From contig OZ220477.1 in NCBI GenBank assembly GCA_965116015.1, positions 1,922,001-1,986,000 of the forward strand: a stretch of 64,000 bases of DNA, given 5' to 3'. How positions within the stretch are numbered: the first letter of the stretch is position 1; each line of letters begins with the position of its first letter. The stretch is from S5-327 sp965116015. Lineage in GTDB: Bacteria > Chloroflexota > Dehalococcoidia > Lucifugimonadales > Australimonadaceae. Below, one piece after another: positions 45,907-55,673 of this stretch. The position numbers were made by a program, and so were the translations under genes. The notes beneath the pieces are model-generated. The model was given only the letters and a program-made list of their open reading frames with translations, had not been told where the DNA came from and ran no database searches.

Positions 45907-47775
45907 ATGGCGGCAAACATAGGAATCTTGCGGCGCCCAGTGGCCACTGAAGGCCTCTGGGGCTGGATCACCACCGTCGATCACAAGAAGATCGGCATCC
46001 TCTACGGGGTTACTGCATTCGTCTTCTTCCTCATCGGCGGGCTTGAAGCGCTCATTATGCGAGTCCAGCTCGCGGGACCGGACAATGACTTCGTCGACGC
46101 CGGCACGTTCAACGCGCTCTTCACGATGCACGGCACCACCATGGTGTTTATGGTGGTGATGCCTGCGGGGGCCGCCTTCTTCAACTTCGTCATTCCTCTG
46201 ATGATCGGCGCGCGCGATGTCGCGTTCCCGCGGCTGAACGCGCTTAGCTACTGGCTGTTCCTCTTCGGCGCTGTACTGATGAACTTCAGCTTCTTCAAGG
46301 CCGCCTTCCCCGACGTGGGCTGGTTCGGCTACGCCCCGCTCACGATGAACGAGTACACACTGTCGAGCAGCGCCGACTACTGGGCCCTCGGGCTGCAGGT
46401 TATGGGCGTTGGCACGACCGCCGCCGGATTCAACTTCGTTATCACCATCCTCAATATGCGCGCGCCTGGCATGACGCTTATGCGGATGCCCCTCTTCGCA
46501 TGGATGACGCTCATCGTCTCCTTCCTCATCATCTTCGCGTTCCCGCCGCTCACCATCGCGCTCACCCTGCTCATCTTCGACCGCTTCGTCGGCACGAACT
46601 TCTTCGACACAGTCGGAGCAGGGGCTGATCCGCTGCTCTGGCAGCACCTCTTCTGGATATTCGGCCACCCGGAGGTGTACATCCTCATCCTGCCGGCGAT
46701 GGGCATCGTCTCCGACATCCTGCCCACATTCTCTCGCAAGCCGTTGTTCGGGTACGCGACGGTGGTGTTCGCAGGAGCAGTTATCGCATTCCTTGGGTTC
46801 GGCGTGTGGGCTCACCATATGTTCACCACCGGCATCGGTGCATGGGCGACGGCGGCGTTCGCTACCGCGACGATGGCCATCGGCGTGCCCACCGGCGTGA
46901 AGATATTCAACTGGATGGCCACGTTGTGGGGCGGCGCGATTCTGTTCCGTCCGCCGCTAATGTTCGCGCTTGGCTTCATCAGCATGTTCATGCTGGGAGG
47001 CCTCAGCGGAATTATGCACGCCGCCGTGCCGGTCGACACCCAGCAACAAGACACCTACTTCATCGTCGCGCACTTCCACTACGTGCTCTTCGGCGGCAGC
47101 GTGTTCGGCCTCACCGCCGGCATCTACTACTGGTTCCCCAAGATGACCGGCCGCATGATGAACGAGAAACTCGGCCACCTGCAGTTCTGGGTGATGTTCA
47201 TCGGCTTCAACCTCACCTTTATGCCGATGCATATCCTCGGCGTGCTCGGCATGCCTCGCCGCATCTACACGTACACGTCCGACCAGGGATGGGGCAGCAT
47301 CAACTTGATTGTGAGCATCGGCGCGTTCATCATCGCGCTCTCAATCCTCATCTTCCTGTACAACATGATCCGGTCCGCGCGGCGCGGCGAATCGGCGGGC
47401 GCGAACCCTTGGGGCGCGTCCACGCTCGAATGGTCCATCCCGTCCCCCCCTCCCCACTACAACTTCGCCGTCGTCCCTACCGTCAACAGCCAGCATCCGC
47501 TGTGGGACGAAGAAGCCAACGCCGTCGAGCCGCCGCCCCTTCCCGAGCATGGCGAGCCTCATATGCCTAGCCCATCGTATTGGCCTATCGTCATCGCCTT
47601 TGGCGTAACGATGGTTGCAGGCGGGCTCATCATCTGGCAAGCGAACTCGGTGGTTGGCCTGATAGTGATTGCGCTCTCCGGCTTCATCGGGATGCGCGGA
47701 ATCTACGGATGGGCGCTCGAGCCTGTCGCAGCCGAAGACGCCGCGCATGTTCCCGCGCACGCCGTCCACCGGTAA
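45907..47775 (+). CDS. ctaD: Cytochrome c oxidase subunit I
   Basis: 622 aa. Twelve or more membrane spans. Heme and CuB ligands are visible: an early His in MHGTTMVFMV, FWIFGHPEVYILILP (His-x3-Tyr of CuB and the cross-linked Tyr), and later DTYFIVAHFHYVL with the heme His pair. The GHPEVY segment marks an A-type heme-copper oxidase. It reduces oxygen to water and pumps protons. The C-terminal extension (about 100 residues, extra spans) is common in caa3-type enzymes. Confidence 0.97.
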   Translation: MAANIGILRRPVATEGLWGWITTVDHKKIGILYGVTAFVFFLIGGLEALIMRVQLAGPDNDFVDAGTFNALFTMHGTTMVFMVVMPAGAAFFNFVIPLMIGARDVAFPRLNALSYWLFLFGAVLMNFSFFKAAFPDVGWFGYAPLTMNEYTLSSSADYWALGLQVMGVGTTAAGFNFVITILNMRAPGMTLMRMPLFAWMTLIVSFLIIFAFPPLTIALTLLIFDRFVGTNFFDTVGAGADPLLWQHLFWIFGHPEVYILILPAMGIVSDILPTFSRKPLFGYATVVFAGAVIAFLGFGVWAHHMFTTGIGAWATAAFATATMAIGVPTGVKIFNWMATLWGGAILFRPPLMFALGFISMFMLGGLSGIMHAAVPVDTQQQDTYFIVAHFHYVLFGGSVFGLTAGIYYWFPKMTGRMMNEKLGHLQFWVMFIGFNLTFMPMHILGVLGMPRRIYTYTSDQGWGSINLIVSIGAFIIALSILIFLYNMIRSARRGESAGANPWGASTLEWSIPSPPPHYNFAVVPTVNSQHPLWDEEANAVEPPPLPEHGEPHMPSPSYWPIVIAFGVTMVAGGLIIWQANSVVGLIVIALSGFIGMRGIYGWALEPVAAEDAAHVPAHAVHR

Positions 47776-47789
47776 GGACGCAAGACTCG

Positions 47790-48446
47790 ATGCGCTACAT
47801 AACTGGCATAGACGATCACCGCACTGCTACCGGGCTCGACAACCGCAAGATGCTGATGTGGGCATTCCTCGGTTCCGACGTGATGTTCTTCGGTACGCTC
47901 ATCGGCACGCACCTGATATATCGGAACCGGTCGCTCTCCGGCCCTCAGGAAGAGATTTTCGACATAGGCGTCACCACTATCAGCACGTTCGTGCTGCTGA
48001 TGAGCAGCCTGGCGATGGTGCTGGCGCTGGCCGCCATTCAGCGCGGAAATATGGGCTCGTTCCGCTTCTGGACAGTGATTGTCGCCGTGTTCGGCTCCAT
48101 CTTCATCGGATTCCAGATGTTCGAGTTCACCGAGTTCGCCCACAAGGGACTGACGCCGCGCACCAACCTGTTCGGCAGCACCTTCCTCGTTATGACCGGG
48201 TTCCATGGCGCCCACGTGACGGTAGGCGTCCTCTGGCTCTGGTCGCTCCTGTTCGCCTCCTACAAAGGCAAGATCCATCAGGGCAATTCGCTGCAAGTAG
48301 AGATTGCCGGACTCTACTGGCACTTCGTCGACATCGTATGGATTGTCATCTTCGGCGTTGTGTACCTCATCGGAGCGTACGGCGCCGAGGACAGGAAGCT
48401 GGAAACTGTCATCGAACATGCCGGCAGGTTCACCGGCCTCGCGTAG
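47790..48446 (+). CDS. ctaE: Cytochrome c oxidase subunit III
   Basis: The ATG at 47790, 14 nt after ctaD, gives 218 aa. Conserved MTGFHGAHVTVGVLWL and GLYWHFVDIVWIVIFGVVYL at the C-terminus identify subunit III; about five membrane spans. It stabilises subunit I and the proton pathways. Confidence 0.95.
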   Translation: MRYITGIDDHRTATGLDNRKMLMWAFLGSDVMFFGTLIGTHLIYRNRSLSGPQEEIFDIGVTTISTFVLLMSSLAMVLALAAIQRGNMGSFRFWTVIVAVFGSIFIGFQMFEFTEFAHKGLTPRTNLFGSTFLVMTGFHGAHVTVGVLWLWSLLFASYKGKIHQGNSLQVEIAGLYWHFVDIVWIVIFGVVYLIGAYGAEDRKLETVIEHAGRFTGLA

Positions 48447-48458
48447 GAGAAGACTGCT

Positions 48459-48770
48459 ATGGCCCCCGAACACGCTCACGCCGAAGAGCACAGCCATCCT
48501 GGGCCGCGACAGTACATCATCATCGGCGCCATACTCGCGGTCATCACCTTCATCGAATGGAGGGTCTTCCTAGTCGAAAGCCTGGACCCCGCGCTGATGA
48601 CCTGGATCATCCTCATCCTCTCAGGCGCGAAATTCCTGCTTGTCGTCGGCTACTTTATGCACCTCAAATTCGACGACGCCCGCTTCTCCGTCCTCTTCTT
48701 CTTTCCGTTCATCGTGATGGTGAGCATCGCTGTCGTGCTGATGGCGCTCTTCTTCAACCTCACCCGCTGA
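48459..48770 (+). CDS. Cytochrome c oxidase subunit IV (CtaF-like)
   Basis: 103 aa. His-rich N-terminus, then three membrane spans with FIEWRVF and FLLVVGYFMHLKFDDARF, the small-subunit IV pattern of bacterial caa3 oxidases. Twelve nt after ctaE. Confidence 0.9.
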   Translation: MAPEHAHAEEHSHPGPRQYIIIGAILAVITFIEWRVFLVESLDPALMTWIILILSGAKFLLVVGYFMHLKFDDARFSVLFFFPFIVMVSIAVVLMALFFNLTR

Positions 48771-48828
48771 CGGCGGCCAGACCCTTGGCGCGCCGCACCC
48801 GACCGTCCGCGCAAGCCGACGCGACCTC

Positions 48829-49668
48829 ATGAACGGCTCGCTCTGGCTCGCATGGAATGCTGATGTCGCCGCATTGGTCGGCATTCCCCTCGCCGCTGTG
48901 CTCTACGCTCGCGGACTGCGCTCGCTCGGCCTCCGTCGACGCTTCCACAACGGATGGCGTCCCGTCGCGTTCTACATGGGACTTGGCGGCGTCTTTGTCG
49001 CCCTCGTCAGCCCGCTCGACGCCCTCTCCGGCGAACTCTTCCTCGCCCATATGGGGCAGCATATGCTGCTGATATTCTTCGCCGTGCCGGCCGTTCAGCT
49101 CGGCGCGCCTGTCATCCCCGTCCTGCGCGGAATTCCCAGGCCTGTCCGGCGGCGCTTCATCGCGCCTGCGCTGAAGTCGAAACCGGTGCGCGCGGCGCTG
49201 AAATTCCTCTTCCGCCCGCTCATAGCCTGGCCGCTCTTCACCGGCACGCTCATACTCTGGCACTTCCCATTCGCCTACGAGGCGGCGCTCCGCAACGATC
49301 TAATCCACACTGCTGAGCACATCGCGTTCGCACTAGGCGCCTATCTGTGGTGGTGGAACGTAATCGACCCCACGCCGCTGCGCGCAAGCCTCTCTTACCT
49401 TGCGCGGGTGCCGTTCGTGTTCATCACAGTCGTGCCGAGTTTCGTGCTGGGCGCGTTCCTCACATTCGCCCCGGAGGCGTGGTACGCCCCCTATGCGGCT
49501 ACCGCTCCGGCGTACGGGCTGAGCCCGCTGGAAGATCAGCAGCTTGGCGGACTAATTATGTGGATCCCTGGCTCGTTCGTCATTGCCGCAACCCTGCTGC
49601 TGACGCTCGCTTATGCCGTTCGGAGCGAGCAACTCGCTCAGCTTGCCCGTGAGCGCGCGCAAGAGTAA
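48829..49668 (+). CDS. ctaG: Cytochrome c oxidase assembly protein, CtaG family (caa3 type)
   Basis: 279 aa, seven predicted spans. SPLDALSGELFLAHMGQHMLLIFFAVP and the later HTAEHIAFALGAYLWW segment carry the conserved histidines of the caa3_CtaG family, which delivers copper or aids maturation of subunit II/I. Last gene of the cox cluster, 58 nt after subunit IV. Confidence 0.92.
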   Translation: MNGSLWLAWNADVAALVGIPLAAVLYARGLRSLGLRRRFHNGWRPVAFYMGLGGVFVALVSPLDALSGELFLAHMGQHMLLIFFAVPAVQLGAPVIPVLRGIPRPVRRRFIAPALKSKPVRAALKFLFRPLIAWPLFTGTLILWHFPFAYEAALRNDLIHTAEHIAFALGAYLWWWNVIDPTPLRASLSYLARVPFVFITVVPSFVLGAFLTFAPEAWYAPYAATAPAYGLSPLEDQQLGGLIMWIPGSFVIAATLLLTLAYAVRSEQLAQLARERAQE

Positions 49669-49727
49669 CTCGGCCCCTCCCTGGAACTCGTAACGCTGCG
49701 CTGACTTTCCCCAGTCTGCGGAGTGGA

Positions 49728-50735
49728 CTAGTCCTGCGAGAGCGTGAACACGAAGTACAGGGCGACGATGTACGCCGGCGGCACGGCGAACGTGAGGTAA
49801 CGGAAGGGGGCGAGCGCTGCTGTCTTGAAACTGCGGATGATGAGGAACCCGGCAGCCATCAGCAGGACAGCCGCGCCCGCCGCCACCTTATGCGAGTCCT
49901 CCACTTCGCCTAGCAGCGGCCCGCCCGCGAAGAACAGCCCCGCGATAGGAATGACGAACAGATTGAACGCGCAACTCCCATAGATGTTCCCGATAACCAG
50001 CCCATAGGACTTCCGGAGCGCCGCCGCGACCGTAACCGACGCCTCCGGCAGCGTGGTGACGATGGAGACGAGCAGTACGCCGATGAAACTGCGCCCTAAC
50101 CCTGTCGCCTCCGCGATGCCGTCGGCGCTGAGCGCAAGGAAGTACGCTGCCGCCAGCACCACGAACGCCGCAGTCAGGAAGCCTATCCACACCCGTGCGG
50201 CCCCGCGCGACGTTTCCTCGTCCGCCTCGTCGGCGTCCGTCGCTCCGGCCTCGCGTCCCGCGGCGCCAGCGTTGTACACGAGCTTCATCCCCACGACGTA
50301 CACAACCGCGATGACCAGCGCCCCGGCGCTGGTCGGCCCGATTCCCCGGTCGCCTGTCCATCCGAACGCAAACGCGACGATGCCAAGCGCGATGGCGACC
50401 GCCACTAGAGTCTGCGTATCCTTCGGCTGGTTCCCGAAGAGATTGCTGATTCCGAACACGATTCCCACCAGCGAAATGGTGAAGATGTTGATCATGTCCG
50501 CCCCGAACACATTGCCGAGCGCCAGCCCCGGCGAGGGAATGAGCACAGCAGTGATGTTCGTCATCAGCTCCGGCAGCGAAGTGGCGACGCTGACAAGGAT
50601 CGTTCCCACCCACAAGGCGCCCCACCCCGTAATCTCCGCAATCGCATCGCCGTACCGGGCGAGGGCGATGCCAGCGAAGACGACTACAACGGCGCTGACG
50701 AGGAAAACAGGAATGGCGACTGCGAGACTGTCCAT
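49728..50735 (-). CDS. CaCA-family sodium/calcium exchanger-like cation antiporter
   Basis: The ATG at 50735 has AAGGA about 10 nt upstream; 335 aa. Both alpha repeats are recognisable: SVATSLPELMTNITA near residue 50 and SIVTTLPEASVTVAAAL near 230, each followed by the partner G-N-x-(F/Y)-G segment. Ten to eleven membrane spans with an acidic loop in the middle (TDADEADEE). Exchanges Ca2+ or similar cations for Na+ or H+. Confidence 0.9.
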   Translation of the reverse strand: MDSLAVAIPVFLVSAVVVVFAGIALARYGDAIAEITGWGALWVGTILVSVATSLPELMTNITAVLIPSPGLALGNVFGADMINIFTISLVGIVFGISNLFGNQPKDTQTLVAVAIALGIVAFAFGWTGDRGIGPTSAGALVIAVVYVVGMKLVYNAGAAGREAGATDADEADEETSRGAARVWIGFLTAAFVVLAAAYFLALSADGIAEATGLGRSFIGVLLVSIVTTLPEASVTVAAALRKSYGLVIGNIYGSCAFNLFVIPIAGLFFAGGPLLGEVEDSHKVAAGAAVLLMAAGFLIIRSFKTAALAPFRYLTFAVPPAYIVALYFVFTLSQD

Positions 50736-50891
50736 AGAGAAGCGTTCCTTGCATGCGCAGGCCCTGCTGCTACGCGCGCAAGGCGCGCGCAGCGCGGGGC
50801 CGCTCTGGGCTGACGGGGTCGGCAATGGAGGCTATCATAGCGTAGAGACGCAGGCGCTTCGGCGCCCTAACGCCCAACAGGGAGCAGACCA

Positions 50892-51929
50892 ATGACGGAC
50901 ATCAGCGCACTCGCCCAGATCGCCCAGGCGCTCGTCGCGCCGGCCAAGGGCATTCTCGCCGCCGACGAAAGCTCGGGAACCATCAAACGACGGTTCGACT
51001 CCATCGGTGTTGAAAGCTCCGAAGAGAACAGACGCGACTACCGCGAGATGCTCTTTCGCGCTGAAGGAGCCGAGCAGTACGTCAGCGGCGTCATCCTTTA
51101 CGACGAGACCATCCGCCAGAATAGCGTCGTCGGCGCGCCTCTCGTAACTGTGCTGCAGAAGCGCGGCGTCATTCCTGGCATCAAAGTCGACACCGGCGCG
51201 ACACCTCTCGCAGGTTCGCCCGGCGAGCTCGTCACCGAGGGACTCGATGGGCTGCGAGGACGTCTGGAGGAGTACTACAAGCTCGGAGCGAGATTTGCGA
51301 AATGGCGCGCTATCATCACCATCGGCGACGGCATCCCGAGCGACAAGTGCATCGCCGCCAACGCCCACGCCCTCGCGCGCTATGCCTCTTTGAGTCAGGA
51401 GGCCGGGCTCGTGCCCATCGTCGAGCCGGAAACACTCATCGACGGCGCCCACAGCATCGAGACCGATCAGGACGTAACCACGCGAGCGCTTAACGCAGTC
51501 TACGACGCGCTCGCGCTCTACGGCGTCGTCCTCGAGGGAACGCTGCTCAAACCCAATATGGTCACCTCTGGCTCGACCGCCCTCAATCGCGCGCCAGCCG
51601 CGGAGGTCGCGCGGCTCACAGTCGAAACGTTCCTGCGCACTGTGCCTGCCGCCGTGCCCGGCATCGTGTTCCTCTCCGGCGGCCAGCCAGACGACGAGGC
51701 GACGCTCAATATGCACGAGATTGCCGTGCGCGGCGCGGAAGTCAACGCTCCGTGGGAACTGAGCTACTCGTTCGGACGCGGCCTGCAGGCGCTGCCGCTC
51801 TCCACGTGGCTTGGCGATCCCGCGAACGTCCCTGCCGCCCAAAGGGCCTACCTGCACCGATGCAAACTCGCGAGCGCCGCTCGACAGGGCAAGTACTCGG
51901 TCGCGATGGAGCAGGAGCTCGCAGGGTAG
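50892..51929 (+). CDS. Fructose-bisphosphate aldolase, class I
   Basis: 345 aa. LVAPAKGILAADESSGTIKRRF at the N-terminus, KVDTGATPLAGSPGE, the catalytic Lys in LLKPNMVTSGS near residue 220, and GIVFLSGGQPDDEAT. This is the eukaryote-like class I family using a Schiff-base lysine. It cleaves or forms fructose 1,6-bisphosphate. AGGGAG precedes the ATG. Converges with a fructose-1,6-bisphosphatase gene, so the pair serves gluconeogenesis. Confidence 0.95.
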   Translation: MTDISALAQIAQALVAPAKGILAADESSGTIKRRFDSIGVESSEENRRDYREMLFRAEGAEQYVSGVILYDETIRQNSVVGAPLVTVLQKRGVIPGIKVDTGATPLAGSPGELVTEGLDGLRGRLEEYYKLGARFAKWRAIITIGDGIPSDKCIAANAHALARYASLSQEAGLVPIVEPETLIDGAHSIETDQDVTTRALNAVYDALALYGVVLEGTLLKPNMVTSGSTALNRAPAAEVARLTVETFLRTVPAAVPGIVFLSGGQPDDEATLNMHEIAVRGAEVNAPWELSYSFGRGLQALPLSTWLGDPANVPAAQRAYLHRCKLASAARQGKYSVAMEQELAG

Positions 51930-52017
51930 GGCGGTCTTCGTTCGCGCAGCGACGAGAAGGCTCGCCGGTCTTTGCCATGGGCGCGATGAACCCTCGTGAG
52001 CGCCGACCAGCGACGCC

Positions 52018-53007
52018 TCAGCTAAACCGCACCTTGTCAAGCCGCTCGAAATTGTGAACGGAGTCGATCCACCGAATGGTGCCGGAGCGCGACCGCATCA
52101 CGAGCGACTGCGTCGTAGCGCCGCCGCGATGGAACCGCACTCCCCTAAGCAGCTCACCCGTGCTTGCGCCCGTGGCCGAGAAGAACACGTCGTCGCCGCT
52201 GACAAGATCCTCCGTGTGGTAGACGCGGTCGACATCCACGCCTTTGCCGATAGCCGCCTCGCGCTCCTCTGCGTTGCGCGGCCACGGGCGGCACTGGATG
52301 GCGCCGCCCGTGCAGCGGATCGCCGCCGCCGTGAGCACACCCTCCGGCGAACCGCCAACCCCCATCGCAAGCTGCACCCCTGAGCCTGGCAGGGCGGCCT
52401 GAATCCCCGCAGCGATGTCGCCATCCGAGATAAGCTTGACACGGGCGCCTGCCTCTCGAACCTCACGCAACAACTCCTCGTGGCGGGGACGGTCGAGGAC
52501 GACGACGGTCACCTCGGCGACGCTCAGCCCTAGGGCCTCAGCGACGTTGCGCAGGTTAGTCGCGACGCTTGCGTCGATGTCGATAGCGTCGCGCGCCTCT
52601 GGGCCGACGCAGATCTTGTCCATATAGAAGACTTCGGTGGGCACGCGCATCGTTCCCCGGCCGGCGAGCGCCATCGTGGCGATTGCGCCCGGCAGCCCCT
52701 TGGAGAGCAATGTCGTGCCGTCGATCGGATCGACAGCAATGTCCACCTGAGGAGCAGAGCCGTCGCCGATCTGCTCGCCGATATACAGCATCGGCGCCTC
52801 ATCCTTCTCCCCCTCCCCTATCACAACAATGCCGTCCATGCTTACGCCGTCGAGCGTGTGGCGCATCGCGTCAACGGCAGCCTGGTCCACCAGTTCCTTG
52901 TCCCCGTACCCCATATAGCGCGCCGCCGACAGCGCGGCCGCCTCAGTTACGCGCACAAGCTCCATAGCAAGGTTGCGCTCAATCGGCTGGTAGCGTCGCT
53001 GCGTCAT
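52018..53007 (-). CDS. glpX: Fructose-1,6-bisphosphatase, class II
   Basis: 329 aa. Metal/substrate motifs: VVIGEGEKDEAPML, AVDPIDGTTLLSKG and MGVGGSPEGVLTAAA. GAGGAG 7 nt before the ATG. Hydrolyses fructose 1,6-bisphosphate in gluconeogenesis, matching the aldolase gene next to it. Confidence 0.96.
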   Translation of the reverse strand: MTQRRYQPIERNLAMELVRVTEAAALSAARYMGYGDKELVDQAAVDAMRHTLDGVSMDGIVVIGEGEKDEAPMLYIGEQIGDGSAPQVDIAVDPIDGTTLLSKGLPGAIATMALAGRGTMRVPTEVFYMDKICVGPEARDAIDIDASVATNLRNVAEALGLSVAEVTVVVLDRPRHEELLREVREAGARVKLISDGDIAAGIQAALPGSGVQLAMGVGGSPEGVLTAAAIRCTGGAIQCRPWPRNAEEREAAIGKGVDVDRVYHTEDLVSGDDVFFSATGASTGELLRGVRFHRGGATTQSLVMRSRSGTIRWIDSVHNFERLDKVRFS

Positions 53008-53110
53008 CGGTCAACTCCTCCTCGGCGGCGCGGTCCGCACTGCACAGCGATTCTAGCAGCGGAGACCCGCCTCGGTTGCATCCTTGCCTGCGCCTCCCTA
53101 CGCTCGAGCC

Positions 53111-54142
53111 GTGCGCATCGCCCAGATTACCAGCATCTACATCCCCGTCCCGCCACCGACGCACGGTGGGACGGAACTGGTCGTCAACCTGCTCGCTGAA
53201 GAGCTCGTCCGCCGAGGCCACGACCTCCACCTCTATGCGTCGGGCGACTCGCGCGCCGCCGGCGCCCTACATGCCGTCGTCGATCAGGCCACGCTCGATC
53301 GGTCGGACGTGACGCTCTACATCGAGAAAGAGCTCGAAACGCGCAACGCGTTCGAACTGTATCGCGCCGCCGACCACTACGATGTCGCGCACGCCCACTG
53401 GCCTGTGCTTGCTCCCTACTTCGCCTCGTTCACTTCCACCCCCACCCTCATCACCTACCACTACATCGAGCAGGAACTGCACGACTACTACCGCCGCGAA
53501 ATCCCCGCCCTGTTCCCCGTCTGCGTCAGCAGGAAACAGGCCGAACTCCTCGGCGAGCCCGGACTCCCCGTCGTCCACAACGGCCTCGATATGAATCGCA
53601 TCCCTTTCAACCGAACTCCCGAGGACTATCTCGTGTTGGTTGCCCGCATGACTCCGTCCAAGGGCGTCGTCGAGGCCATCCGCATCGCTCGCGCCGCCGG
53701 CGAGCGCCTCGTGCTCATCGGGCCAGTGAGCCGGTACCTGCCGTGGAGCCGCGCCTTCTACGACGAACAAGTCGCGCCTCACGTCGACGGCGACCGCGTT
53801 ATGCACATCTCCGAAGCTCCGAACCACCGAACGCTCGGCATCGTCTCGCGGGCGAAAGCGTTCCTCTTTCCATTGCAGTGGGATGAGCCGTTCGGCCTAG
53901 CGATGGTGGAGGCAATGGCGTGCGGCACGCCTGTCGTGGCGTTCGAGCGCGGATCCGTCCCTGAGCTCATCGCCGATGGCGTATCCGGCCTGATCATAGG
54001 TTCGGAAGAGGAAGCGGCGCGCGCGCTGCCCGTCGCCGCTTCGCTCGATCGCCGCGCTGTCCGCTCTCACGCAGAAGAGCGCTTCACGCATCAGCGAATG
54101 GTTGATGGCTACGAGGCGCTCTACCGTGAACTGACGCGCTGA
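53111..54142 (+). CDS. GT4-family glycosyltransferase
   Basis: A GTG at 53111 (MRIAQITSIYIPVPPPTHGG) is taken as start; 343 aa. GT-B fold with the donor-side motif near the C-terminus FPLQWDEPFGLAMVEAMACGTPVVAF (the E-x7-E site) and LVARMTPSKGVVEAIRIA in the middle. Such enzymes add sugars to lipids, proteins or metabolites; acceptor unknown. No other polysaccharide gene is nearby. Confidence 0.88.
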   Translation: MRIAQITSIYIPVPPPTHGGTELVVNLLAEELVRRGHDLHLYASGDSRAAGALHAVVDQATLDRSDVTLYIEKELETRNAFELYRAADHYDVAHAHWPVLAPYFASFTSTPTLITYHYIEQELHDYYRREIPALFPVCVSRKQAELLGEPGLPVVHNGLDMNRIPFNRTPEDYLVLVARMTPSKGVVEAIRIARAAGERLVLIGPVSRYLPWSRAFYDEQVAPHVDGDRVMHISEAPNHRTLGIVSRAKAFLFPLQWDEPFGLAMVEAMACGTPVVAFERGSVPELIADGVSGLIIGSEEEAARALPVAASLDRRAVRSHAEERFTHQRMVDGYEALYRELTR

Positions 54143-54237
54143 CTCCCCTACATTACGCTTGGGGAAGCGCATTCCGAACGGCGCAAGCGTGTTGCCGGTA
54201 TGATGCGGGGAACATCACTGTATCAGGAGCGTCCACT

Positions 54238-55194
54238 ATGCCTCAGGGAGTCATCGGCGTCGCGGCTATGGGCGGCGATAGCAATCAAATCCTCGAACGG
54301 ATCGAGCGCTACGAAGAGAGAGGGGTTGGCGCTGCATGGCTGACTGTCGGCAGCGCCAACCCCGACGGCATAACATTGATGGCCGCCGCAGGCGTGCGCA
54401 CGTCGGACATCCTGTTGGGGACGTGCATCGTGCCGACGTGGGGGAGGCACCCTGTTGCTGCTGCGCAGCAAGTCCAGGTCGCCGCGCAGCTGTCCGGCAA
54501 CCGGTTCCGCTTCGGCATTGGGCCGAGCCATGTGGCGGCGATGCAGCGCGTGTTCGGAGCCGACTACAGAACGCCGGTAACAGTGCTGCGCGAGTATCTG
54601 ACGATTGTGAAAACACTGCTCGAGACCGGCGCGATCGAATTCGAAGGGTCTATCTACCGCGCGAGCGTTGCTTTGCCCGCGCCCGTTCCCGGCGTCCCCG
54701 TGATGGCGTCGGCCTTGCGCCCGCGTTCGTACGAAACATGCGGCGAGCTTGCCGACGGCGCCATCAGCTGGGTGTCGCCCGGCGCCTACCTGCGCGACGT
54801 CGCGCTCCCGGCGATGCGCCGAGGAGCAGAACGGGCTAGGCGTCCTGTCCCGCCGCTCATTGCGCATGCCCCTGTGTGCGTGCACGGCAATCCGCATGAA
54901 GTGCGCGAGGCGGCGCGAGCGCAGCTGGCGAACTATCCCCGCTCCCCCTTCTACCAGGTTATGTTCGCCGAAGCCGGATTCCCTGAAGCCGCGGAAACCG
55001 AAGGCTGGAGCGACAGAATGATTGAGGCCGTCGTGCTCTCGGGGAACGAAGAACGCGTTCGGGAGCGCATCCAGGGAATGTTCGGCCTGGGGGCGGACGA
55101 GCTCATCGTCTCTGTCGTAACCGCCGGCGGGGATGCCGAAGCGTCCCGCGAGCGCACACTCAAGCTGCTGAGCAGTATCGAGAGCGCGTCCTGA
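54238..55194 (+). CDS. LLM-class flavin/F420-dependent oxidoreductase
   Basis: 318 aa. Luciferase-like barrel: GVGAAWLTVGSANPDGIT, LLGTCIVPTWGRHPVAAAQQ, GIGPSHVAAMQRVFG and a REYL...F segment. The pattern is that of F420-dependent family members in actinobacteria and Chloroflexota. Substrate unknown. TATGAT at 54201 and AGGAGCG before the ATG are likely promoter and RBS parts. Confidence 0.88.
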   Translation: MPQGVIGVAAMGGDSNQILERIERYEERGVGAAWLTVGSANPDGITLMAAAGVRTSDILLGTCIVPTWGRHPVAAAQQVQVAAQLSGNRFRFGIGPSHVAAMQRVFGADYRTPVTVLREYLTIVKTLLETGAIEFEGSIYRASVALPAPVPGVPVMASALRPRSYETCGELADGAISWVSPGAYLRDVALPAMRRGAERARRPVPPLIAHAPVCVHGNPHEVREAARAQLANYPRSPFYQVMFAEAGFPEAAETEGWSDRMIEAVVLSGNEERVRERIQGMFGLGADELIVSVVTAGGDAEASRERTLKLLSSIESAS

Positions 55195-55222
55195 CTCGCT
55201 GCGTGCTGCGGGGAAGCGCCTC

Positions 55223-55265
55223 TTTCCCCAAGCGACGGAGTCGGTTGGGGAAAGGCAGCCGACTC
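55223..55265 (+). promoter_or_regulatory. Candidate H-type RNA pseudoknot
   Basis: Stem 1 pairs TTTCCCCAA (55223-55231) with TTGGGGAAA (55245-55253). Its loop contains GAGTCGG (55238-55244), perfectly complementary to CCGACTC (55259-55265). The two stems are directly adjacent, as in coaxially stacked H-type knots. It follows the LLM gene stop and precedes TATGAT (55269-55274), so it may act in the 3' end of that transcript. Confidence 0.45.
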
Positions 55266-55324
55266 ATATATGATGCGAAGGCTGCAACTGTGCGGCGACT
55301 GAATGACAAGGAGAGATGACCCGC

Positions 55325-55564
55325 ATGGCCACCACCAAAGCTTTCGTGCTCATCGAGACGGCTGTCGGCAAGACCAAAGACGTTGTAACCGCGCTGAACG
55401 CGGTGCCCAGCGTAACGTCTGTCGATGTCGTAACCGGGCCTTACGACATCATCACCATTGTGCAGGCCGACGACCTCAGTTCCGTCGGCGACACCGTAAC
55501 CGGCAGCGTCCACACCATCGACGGAATCGTCCGCACTGTAACCTGCCTCGCCGTCGGCAACTGA
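55325..55564 (+). CDS. Stand-alone RAM (Lrp/AsnC effector) domain protein
   Basis: The second of two in-frame ATGs (55325) is better spaced from AAGGAG than the first (55316); 79 aa. The whole protein is the ligand-binding RAM domain of Lrp/AsnC regulators (AFVLIETAVGKTKDVVTALN; VTGPYDIITIVQADD) without any HTH. Such small proteins may bind amino acids or act with other regulators; role unknown. Confidence 0.88.
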   Translation: MATTKAFVLIETAVGKTKDVVTALNAVPSVTSVDVVTGPYDIITIVQADDLSSVGDTVTGSVHTIDGIVRTVTCLAVGN

Positions 55565-55673
55565 CGCCGCGATGCCGCCCCGGCGAGCCTCCGGGCGGCT
55601 GTCAATGGCGGGAATACTGAGCGAGAGGGAGCGCTGTCGATGCCTCCTCGCTCGATCGCCGGAGAGTGATGGC

